A stretch of 64,000 nt of DNA from Candidatus Muiribacterium halophilum (GCA_023228995.1 JALOAD010000003.1:1-64000), one strand, 5' to 3'. Positions 45,646 through 55,771 are shown, counted from the stretch's first letter. Translations and numbers: made by a program. Notes: generated by a model from the sequence alone, not told the origin.

Positions 45646-47742
45646 TTACTCTCCCTTCTCATTCTTTTTTACAAGAATCAGTTTTTGTTTTGTAGCTTGC
45701 ACAAAATCTTCAAGAAATTTCTTATATTCTTTATAATCCTCAGTATATACTCTATCTTTCATCCTTTTATGACTAACTGTATATATAATTGTATTATTTC
45801 TAATACTCCAGCTTGAATTACAATAAACTATATCTTTATACCAACCTGCAAAATTATCAGGCATGTATTTTACTGTTATATTATCAGGAAGATTCAATAC
45901 ATATTTAGAAGTTATCCATTGTCTTGAAGAATAAGCAAGAGGATATTTTCTTTCATCAAGTGAGAGTTCAGAAAAACCTTTTTCAGCCCATGGCATTTCA
46001 AAAATCAATAAATCACCTGCTTTTACAGCATAATCTTTCATATTAACTTCCCAAAAATAATAAAATGGTTTTGAAATATCATGTACATTGAAAAACCTAA
46101 ATCTTTTAAGATAAGCTCCAGGTTTCATAATATTAATATCGCTTTTTATAATTTTTTCATAAAAGCTTTCCTTTTCATTTTTCCAAAAACCTCTAGCACC
46201 AGCTTCCCATGAACCAGAATATCTTTTTGTATAAAGCAAATCCAAATCATTTCCGCCTGAAAGTGTCATATAATAAAGAAAATGCATAGCTTCATCCTTA
46301 ATGTCAGGAAGAGGTATTTCGTCAATTTTAAGCTCAATAGAATTATGTACTTTAACTCCGTGATCATCATCTCTAAAATATGGATATCTATAATCTTCAC
46401 TAGTTGGATCAAGATAAAATTCTCTTCCATCAAGATAAACTTTTACAATTGCATGATTATTATTAAGATGAGGAATTCTATATTCACCTTCATATGTATC
46501 ATTTGTAAGAAGGCCAATAGGAACAACATAAATTCCAACAACTTTTGCCATTGTTGAAAAAAGTATAGCTTTATCAATACAATCTCCAAATTTATTATTA
46601 AATGTTATTTGGGCTTTATGACCACTCCAACCTGAACCAATTCCACTTTTTATTGATATATAACGGATTTCCTGCTGATTCCAATGATAAAGTCTTGCAA
46701 GTTTTTCTTCTTTTGTTATTAAATCTTTTGTAAGCTCTATTGTCTTTTTTTCAATTTCAGGAGTTATTATTATTCTTTCATCAAGAAACTGTTTTTCCCA
46801 CAATAGCATTTCCTTCCAGTCTTTTAATGAAGAACCTTGAATATTAGGAGCTATTTCATAATAACCAGGAGAATATGGTTCTGAAATCATTGGCGAAACA
46901 TTTTTTAATCTCCATTTATAGTTTTTAAAACCATTTTCCAAAGTAATTTCAGGCTTTGATTGATTTTCATTCATATTTCTAGTTACATACTGAAAAAACT
47001 GTTTTTCTGGAACACTTACATTAAATTCTGAAATATAAACAGGTTCTGATGATAAAAATCCAAATGAAGGAAAGAAAAAATCCTTATTATATGGATTATA
47101 AGTATCAATCTCAACAATATATTCAATAAATGAACCAGTCTTTGAATTAGGTATTACAGCACTCAATACTTTTTTATTCATATCAATAGAACTCTCACTA
47201 TTTGAAGGAATACTTTCTGATATATCAGATTGATTTAATTCATTTACTGTTTTATCCAAATGAATAGATCGAGCTTTTACAATATTTATCCTTGATCTTC
47301 CAGGTTCAAAACCATAAGCAAGCTCAGCCCAATATTTTTTATCATCTTTTAATATTTTTCCAATAAAATTATATCTATAAACTCTTGAACCATCTTTTTT
47401 TAATATTTCTTCACTTTTATCAAGAAGAATAATTCCAGAAGCGTCTGTGTATCTTTTTTCCATTTCCAAAGCTTTTTCAAATATCCATTCATATTCTTTT
47501 TCAAGCATTATTGTTTTTATTTTTTGTGGGGCTTTATGCTGAACAGACTTACTTATATCTTCATTAAACCTTATTGAAAATACATCTTCTTTATTAAATT
47601 TATGCTTATCTGAATAAATAATTTGTTTTTCAAGCAGTAGTTTTTGAGTTAAAATCTCTCTACCATCAAAAAATTCAAGCTTTGTAGCAAAAACATTTAA
47701 AAAAATAGAAAAAATCATTAACAAAAACAAGCTTTTTTTCAT
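45646..47742 (-). CDS. DUF3857/transglutaminase-like protein with intact triad
   Basis: A 698-residue paralogue of the downstream protein. Signal peptide (KKSLFLLMIFSIFLNVFA), DUF3857 region, and a transglutaminase core with FGDCIDKAILFSTMAK (Cys), PHLNNNHAIVKVYLDG (His) and EFYLDPTSE (Asp), a complete Cys-His-Asp triad. Members occur in Gram-negative envelopes and may crosslink or cleave peptide/isopeptide bonds; the substrate is unknown. It follows the radical SAM gene by 22 bp and has GGGGG before its ATG. Confidence 0.8.
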   Translation of the reverse strand: MKKSLFLLMIFSIFLNVFATKLEFFDGREILTQKLLLEKQIIYSDKHKFNKEDVFSIRFNEDISKSVQHKAPQKIKTIMLEKEYEWIFEKALEMEKRYTDASGIILLDKSEEILKKDGSRVYRYNFIGKILKDDKKYWAELAYGFEPGRSRINIVKARSIHLDKTVNELNQSDISESIPSNSESSIDMNKKVLSAVIPNSKTGSFIEYIVEIDTYNPYNKDFFFPSFGFLSSEPVYISEFNVSVPEKQFFQYVTRNMNENQSKPEITLENGFKNYKWRLKNVSPMISEPYSPGYYEIAPNIQGSSLKDWKEMLLWEKQFLDERIIITPEIEKKTIELTKDLITKEEKLARLYHWNQQEIRYISIKSGIGSGWSGHKAQITFNNKFGDCIDKAILFSTMAKVVGIYVVPIGLLTNDTYEGEYRIPHLNNNHAIVKVYLDGREFYLDPTSEDYRYPYFRDDDHGVKVHNSIELKIDEIPLPDIKDEAMHFLYYMTLSGGNDLDLLYTKRYSGSWEAGARGFWKNEKESFYEKIIKSDINIMKPGAYLKRFRFFNVHDISKPFYYFWEVNMKDYAVKAGDLLIFEMPWAEKGFSELSLDERKYPLAYSSRQWITSKYVLNLPDNITVKYMPDNFAGWYKDIVYCNSSWSIRNNTIIYTVSHKRMKDRVYTEDYKEYKKFLEDFVQATKQKLILVKKNEKGE

Positions 47743-47764
47743 AAATCCCCCGAAGTTTTTTATA

Positions 47765-50700
47765 TTATTTGAACAATTTTACCACAATAATAATATTTTT
47801 TTTTATAAAAAAAACAGGATTTTTAAAAACAACTTTTAAATTAATCTTAAAAGCTTTCCATAACATATTATTTTTTTCATAAAGAAAAATCATAGAATTA
47901 ATATTATCAAAGTTTTTATCAATACTATCAAAAACCAATTCATACAATTTAAGCGCTTTTAAATAATCACCTTTTTGCTGATAAATACCTGATAACTTTC
48001 GCAATAACCCTTTATCATTTTTTTTTATAGCAGTAATAAGAGCAAGTCTAAATATTCTTAAATCATTTAAATTATCAGAAAACCTATTTTCTAAATAATA
48101 ATCAAGTTTAAAAAATGAATAATATAATTTATTTTGCCATAATATTTGAGAAAAATACTCTAAAAATCCAGCTTGCTCAACATCTTTTTTATAATCTTTT
48201 ATAAATTTAATTCTATAAGGCATTTTAATATTTTGTATATTTTGAATTATACTTTCAAGACATATTTTTTTTTGCTTTGGAAATAATTTTGAAATAAAAA
48301 ATAATTTAAGAAAAATATCAGAAATTAAATTTATATTGTTTTTGAATTTATTTAAATCAGGAGAAAAATCATCAAATCTTTCAATTATATCTTTTAAAAC
48401 TTGATAATTTTCATTTTTTTCAAAATAATCCCAAACTTTCTTTATAATTTCTTTTGAAGGATTAATTCTTTTATCACTTAAAAGCAAATTAATTATATTA
48501 TCAAAATCATTTTTTGCTAAATACAAATCAAGTTTTTCCATTATTTTTTTATCAGGTAATAATTCTGGAATTAAATTTTCACCATACTCTTCGATTATAA
48601 TTTTTCTAGTGAAATCATTGAATTTATCAACATCTTTTCTTAAAGAATTAATTAGATTATTTTGTCTTTCTTTATATATCTTTTTTAATATCTTTAAAAT
48701 TTCGTAATTATCCAAATTATTCTGACAAAATGCAAAATATAGTTTTTCAAAGGCTTTTTCATTAGGTTCAATTGAAAAAATATTCATAAGTTTATTCCAC
48801 ATTACAAAATAATTTTCATCAATTAAAATATATTCCCAATCTTTGAATATATGTTTTGAATTATTAGTTTTAATATATTTTTCAACAATAAAAAGTATAT
48901 CTGATTTATTTATTCTTTTTGAATAAAAAAGATTTTTTAAAATTAAAATATCAGAATCATTAAGTTTTATATTATCATCTATAAGATAACATTCAGCAAA
49001 CTTGTTAAAATCTCCTGATGTTTCAAGATTAAAAAATATTGTTTTTAAAATATTATCTCTATTTTTACAAGAAGGAGTTAAAAAAATTAAAAAACTAATT
49101 CTTGATTCAAGAGAAATTTCCTTAAAATCAACAGATATATATTCTAAAAACTTATTTACATCTTTATTCCACAATAAATTTATAAAAAACAAAAAATCAT
49201 CAAAATTCAATTTATCTAATTTAAAAGCATTGTATAAAAAATCAAAAGTAAAAAAATCAGGAATTACTAACTTATTAAAATCAAGATTTTTTAAAAGATT
49301 ATATTTTTGAGAATAAATAATAGAATTTAAAATTGTCTCACTCTCTTTTATATCAAAATTTATTTTACTTTCAAAAACAAAAACAACAAGTTTTTCTGAA
49401 TTATGCTCTAAACAAAGTTTATCTAAATATTTTTTGGTAATTTCTTTTTTTTCACATATAAAAGGTATAAATTCACTAAAATATAAACAATTAATTATCA
49501 AAGATGAACAATTATCAACTATATAGATTTTATTTTCATTTGAAATATATTTAAAATCTTTTGAAAGATATTCTATTATCAAATACAATTCAGCATTAAA
49601 ATATGAATTTAATATTAAAAAGAAATCATAAACTGATATTTGTTTTTTCATAAATAAAGAATATAATTTTTCAAAAATATCATGAGGAATCTCGATAAAT
49701 TCACTATATTTTTGGAGAAAATCATAAGTTTTTTTAATACTACCTTTTGAAACAAGAATTCTAAGCATAGTAATAAGTATTTTATTACCTTTAAACATAT
49801 TTGTATTTATATATTCTTGCAAATCTATATTTTCAAGAAATTCAAATAAATACTCGGTTTTATTATTTAAATTCAAATAATCACATATATATTCTAATAT
49901 TGTAGGATGAGGATAAATTTCAAATAATTTATATAGTAATTTTTCATAAAATCTATCTTTTTTATTATCAGGAAAATACTTAACAATACAAAAAAGATTA
50001 TAAAAATCTCTTCCAATATTTCCTTCGCATAAAGATTTCAAAATATTAATATCTTTTAAATAATCAATTTTTACATTATCCCAAAAAATATTTGTAAGTT
50101 TTTTATTGTTTTTTTGATTTAGAAATTCTATAGTTTTTTTTATATCTTCATTAGATAACAAATTAATAAGTTCATTTCTGTATTTTTCTCCATTTTCAAC
50201 AGAATATTCACTTAAATAACAATTTAATTTTGAAAATATAACATTACTATCAATTTCAGGTCTTTCATTGCAAATAATACATTTAAGTGGAATGTGTGAA
50301 ATATCATCAAAATCAAAAAGATTCACAGTTTCATAAGGAATATCAACTTTATCACAGCCTGTAAAAAAACCATTTTCTTTTACTTTCAAAACATTAAACC
50401 AATATGGACACGGAAAATTAACATATTGAAAACTATGTTCATAATTAATTTTGGTAATTTTATTAAAAATAAACTTTTTATCAATATCGATATTTTCATT
50501 ACATACAATACTATCTGCTTTTTTATTGGAAAATTTAAGAAATTCTATAAGTTTATTATAATTTGAATGTTTATCTTCAATATCTACAAATTTAAAATCA
50601 TAAAACACACCATTATTAAGCCTATGAACAAATCCATTATAAAACTCTGGAAATTCTTGTGAAATAATATCTCTCATAAGACTAAATTCAGAATTTTCAT

Positions 50701-51703
50701 ATCCAGTACATGTATAACATAAAGGCATTTTTCTAAAATCTCCCTTTATATGATACTTTTTATATTGTTCAAGTTTTTCATTATTATTATTTTTATCTGA
50801 AATATTTGCGTAAATATATTCAAAATTAACATCTTTACAACATATTGTAATATCACCCTGAGAAGAAATATAAGGATATTTCCATAATGCAACACAAGGA
50901 AGTCTTTTTCTAATATTAAAATCATAATCTTCGCTTTTTGAATCAACAATATTATCAGAATTAGCTTTATAGGAAATACCAAGAATATCCATGCTTTTTT
51001 CAAATAAAATCTCACATTTTTTTTGATCTATTAAAAAAGCTTTTCTATATATAATAGAATAATTCCTATTAACATTCATATCAGAACTTATAATTTCAAA
51101 TTCAATATTCCTTTTAGAAAATATATTTTGCCAGAAATTTTTAAAATCTAATATTTCATTTAAATTTTCCTCAACAATAAGTAACTGAACTCCAACAAAA
51201 AGATTATTATGTACTTTGTTATATTCAATACTTTTATCAATAAAAAATAATGTATTTTTAATACAATCTTCCAAAAGATCATGTCCTGTAATATTAAAAT
51301 AAGTTTGTTTTTCAAAAGCATTAATTGAAAAAACAAATCTTAAATTTTGAGGATATTTATTTAAAATACTAAAAAATTGCTCGATTTTTTCATTATTAAA
51401 CAATGTACCATTAGAATAAATAACAATATTATCTGAAATTTTATTTTTAAAATTAAATTCAAAAACTTTTTGAATAATAGAGATTGAATTTTTATAAAAA
51501 AATATCTCTCCGCCAGATACAAGACTTATTGTATTAAATTTATCATTTATTGAACTTTCAAGAATTTCATCAAGTTTATTTAAAGACATTGTATTTTTTG
51601 AAAAATCATTTTCTTTTGAATTTAATTTATATTGACTACAGAATTTGCATTCAAGGTTGCAAAACTCACAAATTGATAATTGAAGTAGTTCTTTTTTTTG
51701 CAT
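47765..51703 (-). CDS. Giant radical SAM protein fused to an alpha-solenoid
   Basis: A 1312-residue protein. The radical SAM cluster motif is C15-x3-C19-x2-C22 (FCNLECKFC), with an extra C12. Two SPASM-like cysteine regions follow: CVALWKYPYISSQGDITICC to PLCYTCTG (about 270-335) and CPYWFNVL to CIICNERPE (about 425-500). From about 520 to the end (nearly 800 residues) it is all helical repeats without recognised family, with TPR-like pairs at the end (KGDYLKALKLYELVFDSIDK). Such an architecture suggests peptide or protein modification with a large docking scaffold. It begins a tight operon with the two transglutaminase-like genes. No SD; the promoter places +1 on the ATG. Confidence 0.75.
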   Translation of the reverse strand: MQKKELLQLSICEFCNLECKFCSQYKLNSKENDFSKNTMSLNKLDEILESSINDKFNTISLVSGGEIFFYKNSISIIQKVFEFNFKNKISDNIVIYSNGTLFNNEKIEQFFSILNKYPQNLRFVFSINAFEKQTYFNITGHDLLEDCIKNTLFFIDKSIEYNKVHNNLFVGVQLLIVEENLNEILDFKNFWQNIFSKRNIEFEIISSDMNVNRNYSIIYRKAFLIDQKKCEILFEKSMDILGISYKANSDNIVDSKSEDYDFNIRKRLPCVALWKYPYISSQGDITICCKDVNFEYIYANISDKNNNNEKLEQYKKYHIKGDFRKMPLCYTCTGYENSEFSLMRDIISQEFPEFYNGFVHRLNNGVFYDFKFVDIEDKHSNYNKLIEFLKFSNKKADSIVCNENIDIDKKFIFNKITKINYEHSFQYVNFPCPYWFNVLKVKENGFFTGCDKVDIPYETVNLFDFDDISHIPLKCIICNERPEIDSNVIFSKLNCYLSEYSVENGEKYRNELINLLSNEDIKKTIEFLNQKNNKKLTNIFWDNVKIDYLKDINILKSLCEGNIGRDFYNLFCIVKYFPDNKKDRFYEKLLYKLFEIYPHPTILEYICDYLNLNNKTEYLFEFLENIDLQEYINTNMFKGNKILITMLRILVSKGSIKKTYDFLQKYSEFIEIPHDIFEKLYSLFMKKQISVYDFFLILNSYFNAELYLIIEYLSKDFKYISNENKIYIVDNCSSLIINCLYFSEFIPFICEKKEITKKYLDKLCLEHNSEKLVVFVFESKINFDIKESETILNSIIYSQKYNLLKNLDFNKLVIPDFFTFDFLYNAFKLDKLNFDDFLFFINLLWNKDVNKFLEYISVDFKEISLESRISFLIFLTPSCKNRDNILKTIFFNLETSGDFNKFAECYLIDDNIKLNDSDILILKNLFYSKRINKSDILFIVEKYIKTNNSKHIFKDWEYILIDENYFVMWNKLMNIFSIEPNEKAFEKLYFAFCQNNLDNYEILKILKKIYKERQNNLINSLRKDVDKFNDFTRKIIIEEYGENLIPELLPDKKIMEKLDLYLAKNDFDNIINLLLSDKRINPSKEIIKKVWDYFEKNENYQVLKDIIERFDDFSPDLNKFKNNINLISDIFLKLFFISKLFPKQKKICLESIIQNIQNIKMPYRIKFIKDYKKDVEQAGFLEYFSQILWQNKLYYSFFKLDYYLENRFSDNLNDLRIFRLALITAIKKNDKGLLRKLSGIYQQKGDYLKALKLYELVFDSIDKNFDNINSMIFLYEKNNMLWKAFKINLKVVFKNPVFFIKKNIIIVVKLFK

Positions 51704-51709
51704 AAAACG

Positions 51710-51737
51710 ATTATATCACAACCATTTTGTAATACAA
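51710..51737 (-). promoter_or_regulatory. Promoter of the radical SAM operon (predicted leaderless)
   Basis: TTGTAT, 16-bp spacer, TATAAT, then six bases (CGTTTT) and ATG at 51703. The predicted +1 is the A of the start codon. Confidence 0.55.
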
Positions 51738-51784
51738 AAATGAAAGAAATAAATATAATGTCATCCCGGCATGACTTTGTTTTT

Positions 51785-51838
51785 GTCACTAATGTCACAA
51801 AGTGACATGTCACGCTTTATCTGTCACAGATTCACATT
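51785..51838 (+). repeat. TGTCAC-rich dispersed repeat, copy 2
   Basis: TGTCACAAAGTGACA palindrome and further TGTCAC words, sharing TGACATGTCACGC and CTGTCACAG with 24819-24871. Confidence 0.6.
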
Positions 51839-51850
51839 TCTTTCTTTTAA

Positions 51851-52690
51851 TTCCACATTCAACATTCCACATTGCAAATTAAAAATCTGTCATCTCTGTA
51901 CTATTCTTAGAAAATGTCATCCCTGTACTATTCTGAGAAAATGTCATCCCGGCATGATTCTGAGCCGGGATCTCGCTTTTGTTTTTTTTCATTACAATAA
52001 CGCAAAAAAACAATCATTCGGTACCATTCGATATTTTACATCCATATAAAATATCTCTTTACCTTCGTTCACTTATAATACATCCGTATATTATATGCTT
52101 CGCAACGTTCACTCAAGTTACCGAGTAGATTTTTTTTTTGCTTTTGTTTATAGAAAATCCTTCATACTTTATTTTAATTGAAAATTTTCTAACGTCTCTA
52201 AAAATTCGACATTCAACATTCCACATTGCAAATTAAAAATCTGTCATCCCTGTACTATTCTGAGAAAATGTCATCCCTGTACTATTCTGAGAAAATGTCA
52301 TCCCGGCATGATTCTGAGCCGGGATCTCGCTTTTGTTTTTTTTCATTACAATAACGCAAAAAAACAATCATTCGGTACCATTCGATATTTTACATCCATA
52401 TAAAATATCTCTTTACCTTCGTTCACTTATAATACATCCGTATATTATATGCTTCGCAACGTTCACTCAAGTTACCGAGTAGATTTTTTTTTTGCTTTTG
52501 TTTATAGAAAATCCTTCATACTTTATTTTAATTGAAAATTTTCTAACGCCTCTAAAAATTCCACATTCAACATTCCACATTGCAAATTAAAAATCTGTCA
52601 TCCCTATACTATTCTGAGAAAATGTCATCCCTGTACTATTCTGAGAAAATGTCATCCCGGCATGATTCTGAGCCGGGATCTGCTTTTGAT
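51851..52690 (+). repeat. Tandem repeat with a 354-bp period, about 2.4 copies
   Basis: ATTGCAAATTAAAAATCTGT starts at 51871, 52225 and 52579, exactly 354 bp apart. Each unit has CATTCAACATTCCACATTGC, two 27-bp GTCATC...CTATTCTGAGAAAAT pieces, the ATCCCGGC/GCCGGGAT palindrome, the composite tail (CATTCGGTACCATTCGATAT) and the second half (CTTCGCAACGTTCACTCAAG ... GCTTTTGTTTATAGAAA). The third copy stops after the palindrome near 52690. No gene lies in 51704-52766. Confidence 0.9.
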
Positions 52691-52766
52691 TTTTTTATAT
52701 TATCAATTTTCTTTAAATAACAACTCAACTATTGTATAATCAAATAAAATGAGAGATTATATTTAG

Positions 52767-53492
52767 ATGATAAATTTTGAAAAACTTGTAAAAAACAATA
52801 ATAACGGAATATTAAACTTTTTTTTTCCATATTTACCATCAATAAAAAAGCCTGAGCTTATTTATTCAGATAATTCTTGGAATACTATATCTCAAATAGA
52901 AATGCAACCTGATGAAAAACTTCAATATTTTCATACCTCAATAAAAACTTTTGATAAAGATATATGTTTTAGATACAGCTATGAATTACAACATACAAAG
53001 GAAAAAAAATATTTTGAAGATAATAACAAAAATAATTTCTATTTTAAAAATTCTAAACTTTATATTCAAAATCTAAATAATCCAGAAAAAAGCTTAATAA
53101 AAATAATAGAAGAAGGTAAAAATTTAATTTACTCTGATTCTACAGATAATAATTACATAATTTTTAATTTTAATAATATATTTTATTTCAAATCCATACT
53201 TGAAAATTTCAAAGAGTTTCTTTATATAGATACAATTGAAAAAAAAGACACTTTAATAATTAAAAAAATAAATAATGTAGCAACTTGGGACACAGACATA
53301 TTTAATCCCAATATATCATCTGATTTAAGAAATAATCTTAAAAATTTACTAAAATCAGTTAATTTTCCAATAGGAATTGTAAATATTACAAAAAAAACTC
53401 ATAATTATTTTTTTTTACTCTATTTTTTTACAAATCTACAACTAGACTATATAATTAAAGATAGTACATTATATTGGAAAAAAAATAATTGA
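52767..53492 (+). CDS. Unknown protein upstream of the secreted/pilin-like pair
   Basis: A 241-residue, Asn/Lys/Phe-rich, unrecognised protein without signal peptide. Beta-strand-like segments dominate (LQYFHTSIKTFDKDICFRYS). The start has only GAGAG at a long spacing. TATAAT at 52735-52740 places +1 near 52747, and a five-codon frame (52749-52766) ends directly before this ATG, so termination-reinitiation is possible. It precedes two secretion-related genes (22-bp gap), suggesting an operon. Confidence 0.5.
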   Translation: MINFEKLVKNNNNGILNFFFPYLPSIKKPELIYSDNSWNTISQIEMQPDEKLQYFHTSIKTFDKDICFRYSYELQHTKEKKYFEDNNKNNFYFKNSKLYIQNLNNPEKSLIKIIEEGKNLIYSDSTDNNYIIFNFNNIFYFKSILENFKEFLYIDTIEKKDTLIIKKINNVATWDTDIFNPNISSDLRNNLKNLLKSVNFPIGIVNITKKTHNYFFLLYFFTNLQLDYIIKDSTLYWKKNN

Positions 53493-53514
53493 AAATAGTT
53501 TTAATGGAGTTTTA

Positions 53515-55137
53515 ATGAAAAAAATATTTATTATAAATTTTTTTATGATTATTATATTATCATATAGTTTTGAATTTAAATTTCATCCTACAACACTTTC
53601 AGATAAAGAATACACTGCTTATAAATATCAAAATGACTGGCAACCCACTTCAACAGAAACCTCTGACCTTGGCGTAATAACAAAAACCTCTATACCACCA
53701 GATGGAGCTTGGCATTACATACCTTTAAACACATTGTTACAACAATCCCATTATTCTGATAATGTTGAAATAGTTCACAATCTTGGAACAAATAAAACTG
53801 AAATAAGAGTTAATGTTCCACCAAGTGATGTCACACCAAGTCCAATACAAGTTTGGTATTATACAAACGATGCAGATAAAACAAAATTTTATGAAATGGA
53901 TTCTACATCAATTCAAGTCTATGAAGACTCAGATGGTGATAAAATAATGGCACCTTCCCTAGGCTATACAAATCCATGGTGGTATATAGTTAAAAGAGAA
54001 ACTAGTGTTATAAATCCAGGAACTGGTGAAATGGCAACATATCAGGAAGTAATAGAACAAAGATCTCGTGTGTTTAACCGTTCTGCTGTGTTTTATTGTG
54101 TACTTGAAAGTAAATATGGAATGGCTCACTGGAAAAAACTAAAACTCAATTTAGATCTTTTTTATCAGACAGACCCATTGCCCATGAATCCTGATATGAG
54201 ACCTCCCCAAATTGCTGATGAAGCAGAATGGAAAAAAGCAACTGATGGTCTTACAAACAATCCTATATGGTGGCAAGTACCTTCTTCAATCGCAGATAAC
54301 AGGTATCCTCCAGCTCAAGTTCCACCTTCTGGACAAGCAGCAACTGGTGATGGAGGAAAAACTTTTGGATGGAATATAAGACTTTGGTTTCATGCAACTA
54401 ATCGAGAAAGATTAGCTTCAATTCCATGGATTGAACATTTTACAGAAAACTATTATATACACAGGTTTTTAGGCACACCCGGTGCAATGCCAGCTGATGA
54501 ATACTATTATCAACTTACAAGAAGAGTTATTCCAAAAGCAACATTAAATCTTGGTGATAGATTAGGAACGCATGAAATTACATTATTACCAAATAACAAT
54601 ATTGGATTGCATTTACCAACTAGCACAATTGAAAATATAACAGAGAGTATGCACGAAATAACATTTGATCTTGATACACAACTTAATCCTGCTCCAGTAA
54701 CATACCCAAGAAACCTTCTTTATGGAAGATTTCTTGTAATAGTTGGACAAATATATCCTTATGATAGATTTAAATTTAAATCAAACTCATACTCTAAATA
54801 TTATCTTCCTCCAAATTACACACCTGATTACACAGAAATAAAATATACCATGCCAGTTTTATATAATCATATCCGTTCTATGCTTATAGGAAACATGCCA
54901 CAAAAAGGAGCTGTTGTATCAACAGGATTAGAAGTTCCTCCATTAACTACAAGCCCAAATATTAGAGATATTACAGCCGAATATAATCTTGTTCATTTTG
55001 ATGTTTTTTTAGACAAAGATCAAGGCGGCAAAAGATTATCAACAGATAGTGTATCACCTTATTATAAATGGAGAGCAATACAGAATTTTCATACAGATAC
55101 AATGGAAAACGGAAGTATAGTGAGGCCATTAAAATGA
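53515..55137 (+). CDS. Large secreted protein of unknown function
   Basis: A 540-residue protein with a signal peptide (IFIINFFMIIILSYS). It is unusually rich in Pro, Trp and Tyr (YTNPWWYIVKRE, NNPIWWQVPSS, LPMNPDMRPPQIADEAEW), as in an extracellular structural or substrate-binding protein. No domain is recognised. GGAG before the ATG. Its stop overlaps the start of the next, pseudopilin-like gene, so the two are probably partners at the surface. Confidence 0.6.
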   Translation: MKKIFIINFFMIIILSYSFEFKFHPTTLSDKEYTAYKYQNDWQPTSTETSDLGVITKTSIPPDGAWHYIPLNTLLQQSHYSDNVEIVHNLGTNKTEIRVNVPPSDVTPSPIQVWYYTNDADKTKFYEMDSTSIQVYEDSDGDKIMAPSLGYTNPWWYIVKRETSVINPGTGEMATYQEVIEQRSRVFNRSAVFYCVLESKYGMAHWKKLKLNLDLFYQTDPLPMNPDMRPPQIADEAEWKKATDGLTNNPIWWQVPSSIADNRYPPAQVPPSGQAATGDGGKTFGWNIRLWFHATNRERLASIPWIEHFTENYYIHRFLGTPGAMPADEYYYQLTRRVIPKATLNLGDRLGTHEITLLPNNNIGLHLPTSTIENITESMHEITFDLDTQLNPAPVTYPRNLLYGRFLVIVGQIYPYDRFKFKSNSYSKYYLPPNYTPDYTEIKYTMPVLYNHIRSMLIGNMPQKGAVVSTGLEVPPLTTSPNIRDITAEYNLVHFDVFLDKDQGGKRLSTDSVSPYYKWRAIQNFHTDTMENGSIVRPLK

Positions 55138-55727
55138 TAAATAATAAAGGTGTAATACTTATAGTTATTTTACTTGTTGTAGCTGGACTTGCAACTTCAA
55201 TTGCCCTTACAATACCAAGAGAAGTCAGACAACTTCAGAGAAACGAGGAAGAAAGACTCAGAGATTCCTTAATTGCAATAGAAACAACATTCAATATAGC
55301 ATTAAAAGAATATGAATTTCACGAACTTTTCTTTTACGATATAAATGATTTAGATAATGACGGCATAACTAATGAAATATACCTTACACCTAATCCACAA
55401 TTTGGAGTAAACTCTGCACCACCATTATATATATATGATCCTACAAATACACCACCATCACCTTATTTTAACTGGGAAAACAATCCTGGACCAACTACAG
55501 AACATAAACGAGTTATTAGAGGGAATCTTGCCAAACTTGTACTTGATCATCTTTCCTATGAAAAAGGATTAGGATATTTACCAGATAATGCTTATAGAAT
55601 TAACAGAAAAGATAGCACAGAAACTGAATATATTGGACCTATACTTACAAATTTGCGTTCCAGATGGGTTATAATGATAAGTGAATCCACACAACCATTA
55701 ACATATATAGATTACGCAGCTCCATAA
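55134..55727 (+). CDS. Pseudopilin-like protein
   Basis: A 197-residue protein from the ATG at 55134, which overlaps the preceding stop as ATGA with GTGAGG upstream; a longer frame from 55068 has no support. MINNKG-VILIVILLVVAGLATSIAL is a short leader, Gly and hydrophobic helix as in prepilins/GspK-like pseudopilins, without Glu5. NDLDNDGITN near residue 70 resembles a calcium loop of type II secretion pseudopilins. It pairs with the 540-residue secreted protein. Confidence 0.6.
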   Translation: MINNKGVILIVILLVVAGLATSIALTIPREVRQLQRNEEERLRDSLIAIETTFNIALKEYEFHELFFYDINDLDNDGITNEIYLTPNPQFGVNSAPPLYIYDPTNTPPSPYFNWENNPGPTTEHKRVIRGNLAKLVLDHLSYEKGLGYLPDNAYRINRKDSTETEYIGPILTNLRSRWVIMISESTQPLTYIDYAAP

Positions 55728-55758
55728 AATTATAAAAAGATTTCCTAAAAAAGGATTG

Positions 55759-55764
55759 TATAAT
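55759..55764 (+). promoter_or_regulatory. -10 element of the glycosyltransferase cluster (predicted leaderless)
   Basis: ATTGTATAAT, identical to the ten bases at 52731-52740, with +1 predicted at 55771, one base before the ATG. No good -35 is visible. Confidence 0.4.
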
Positions 55765-55771
55765 AATTTCA

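Noticed and set aside
51771-52049. Open frame inside the 354-bp repeat block
   Set aside because: It is made of repeat sequence and the adjacent near-identical copy does not keep it open in the same way.
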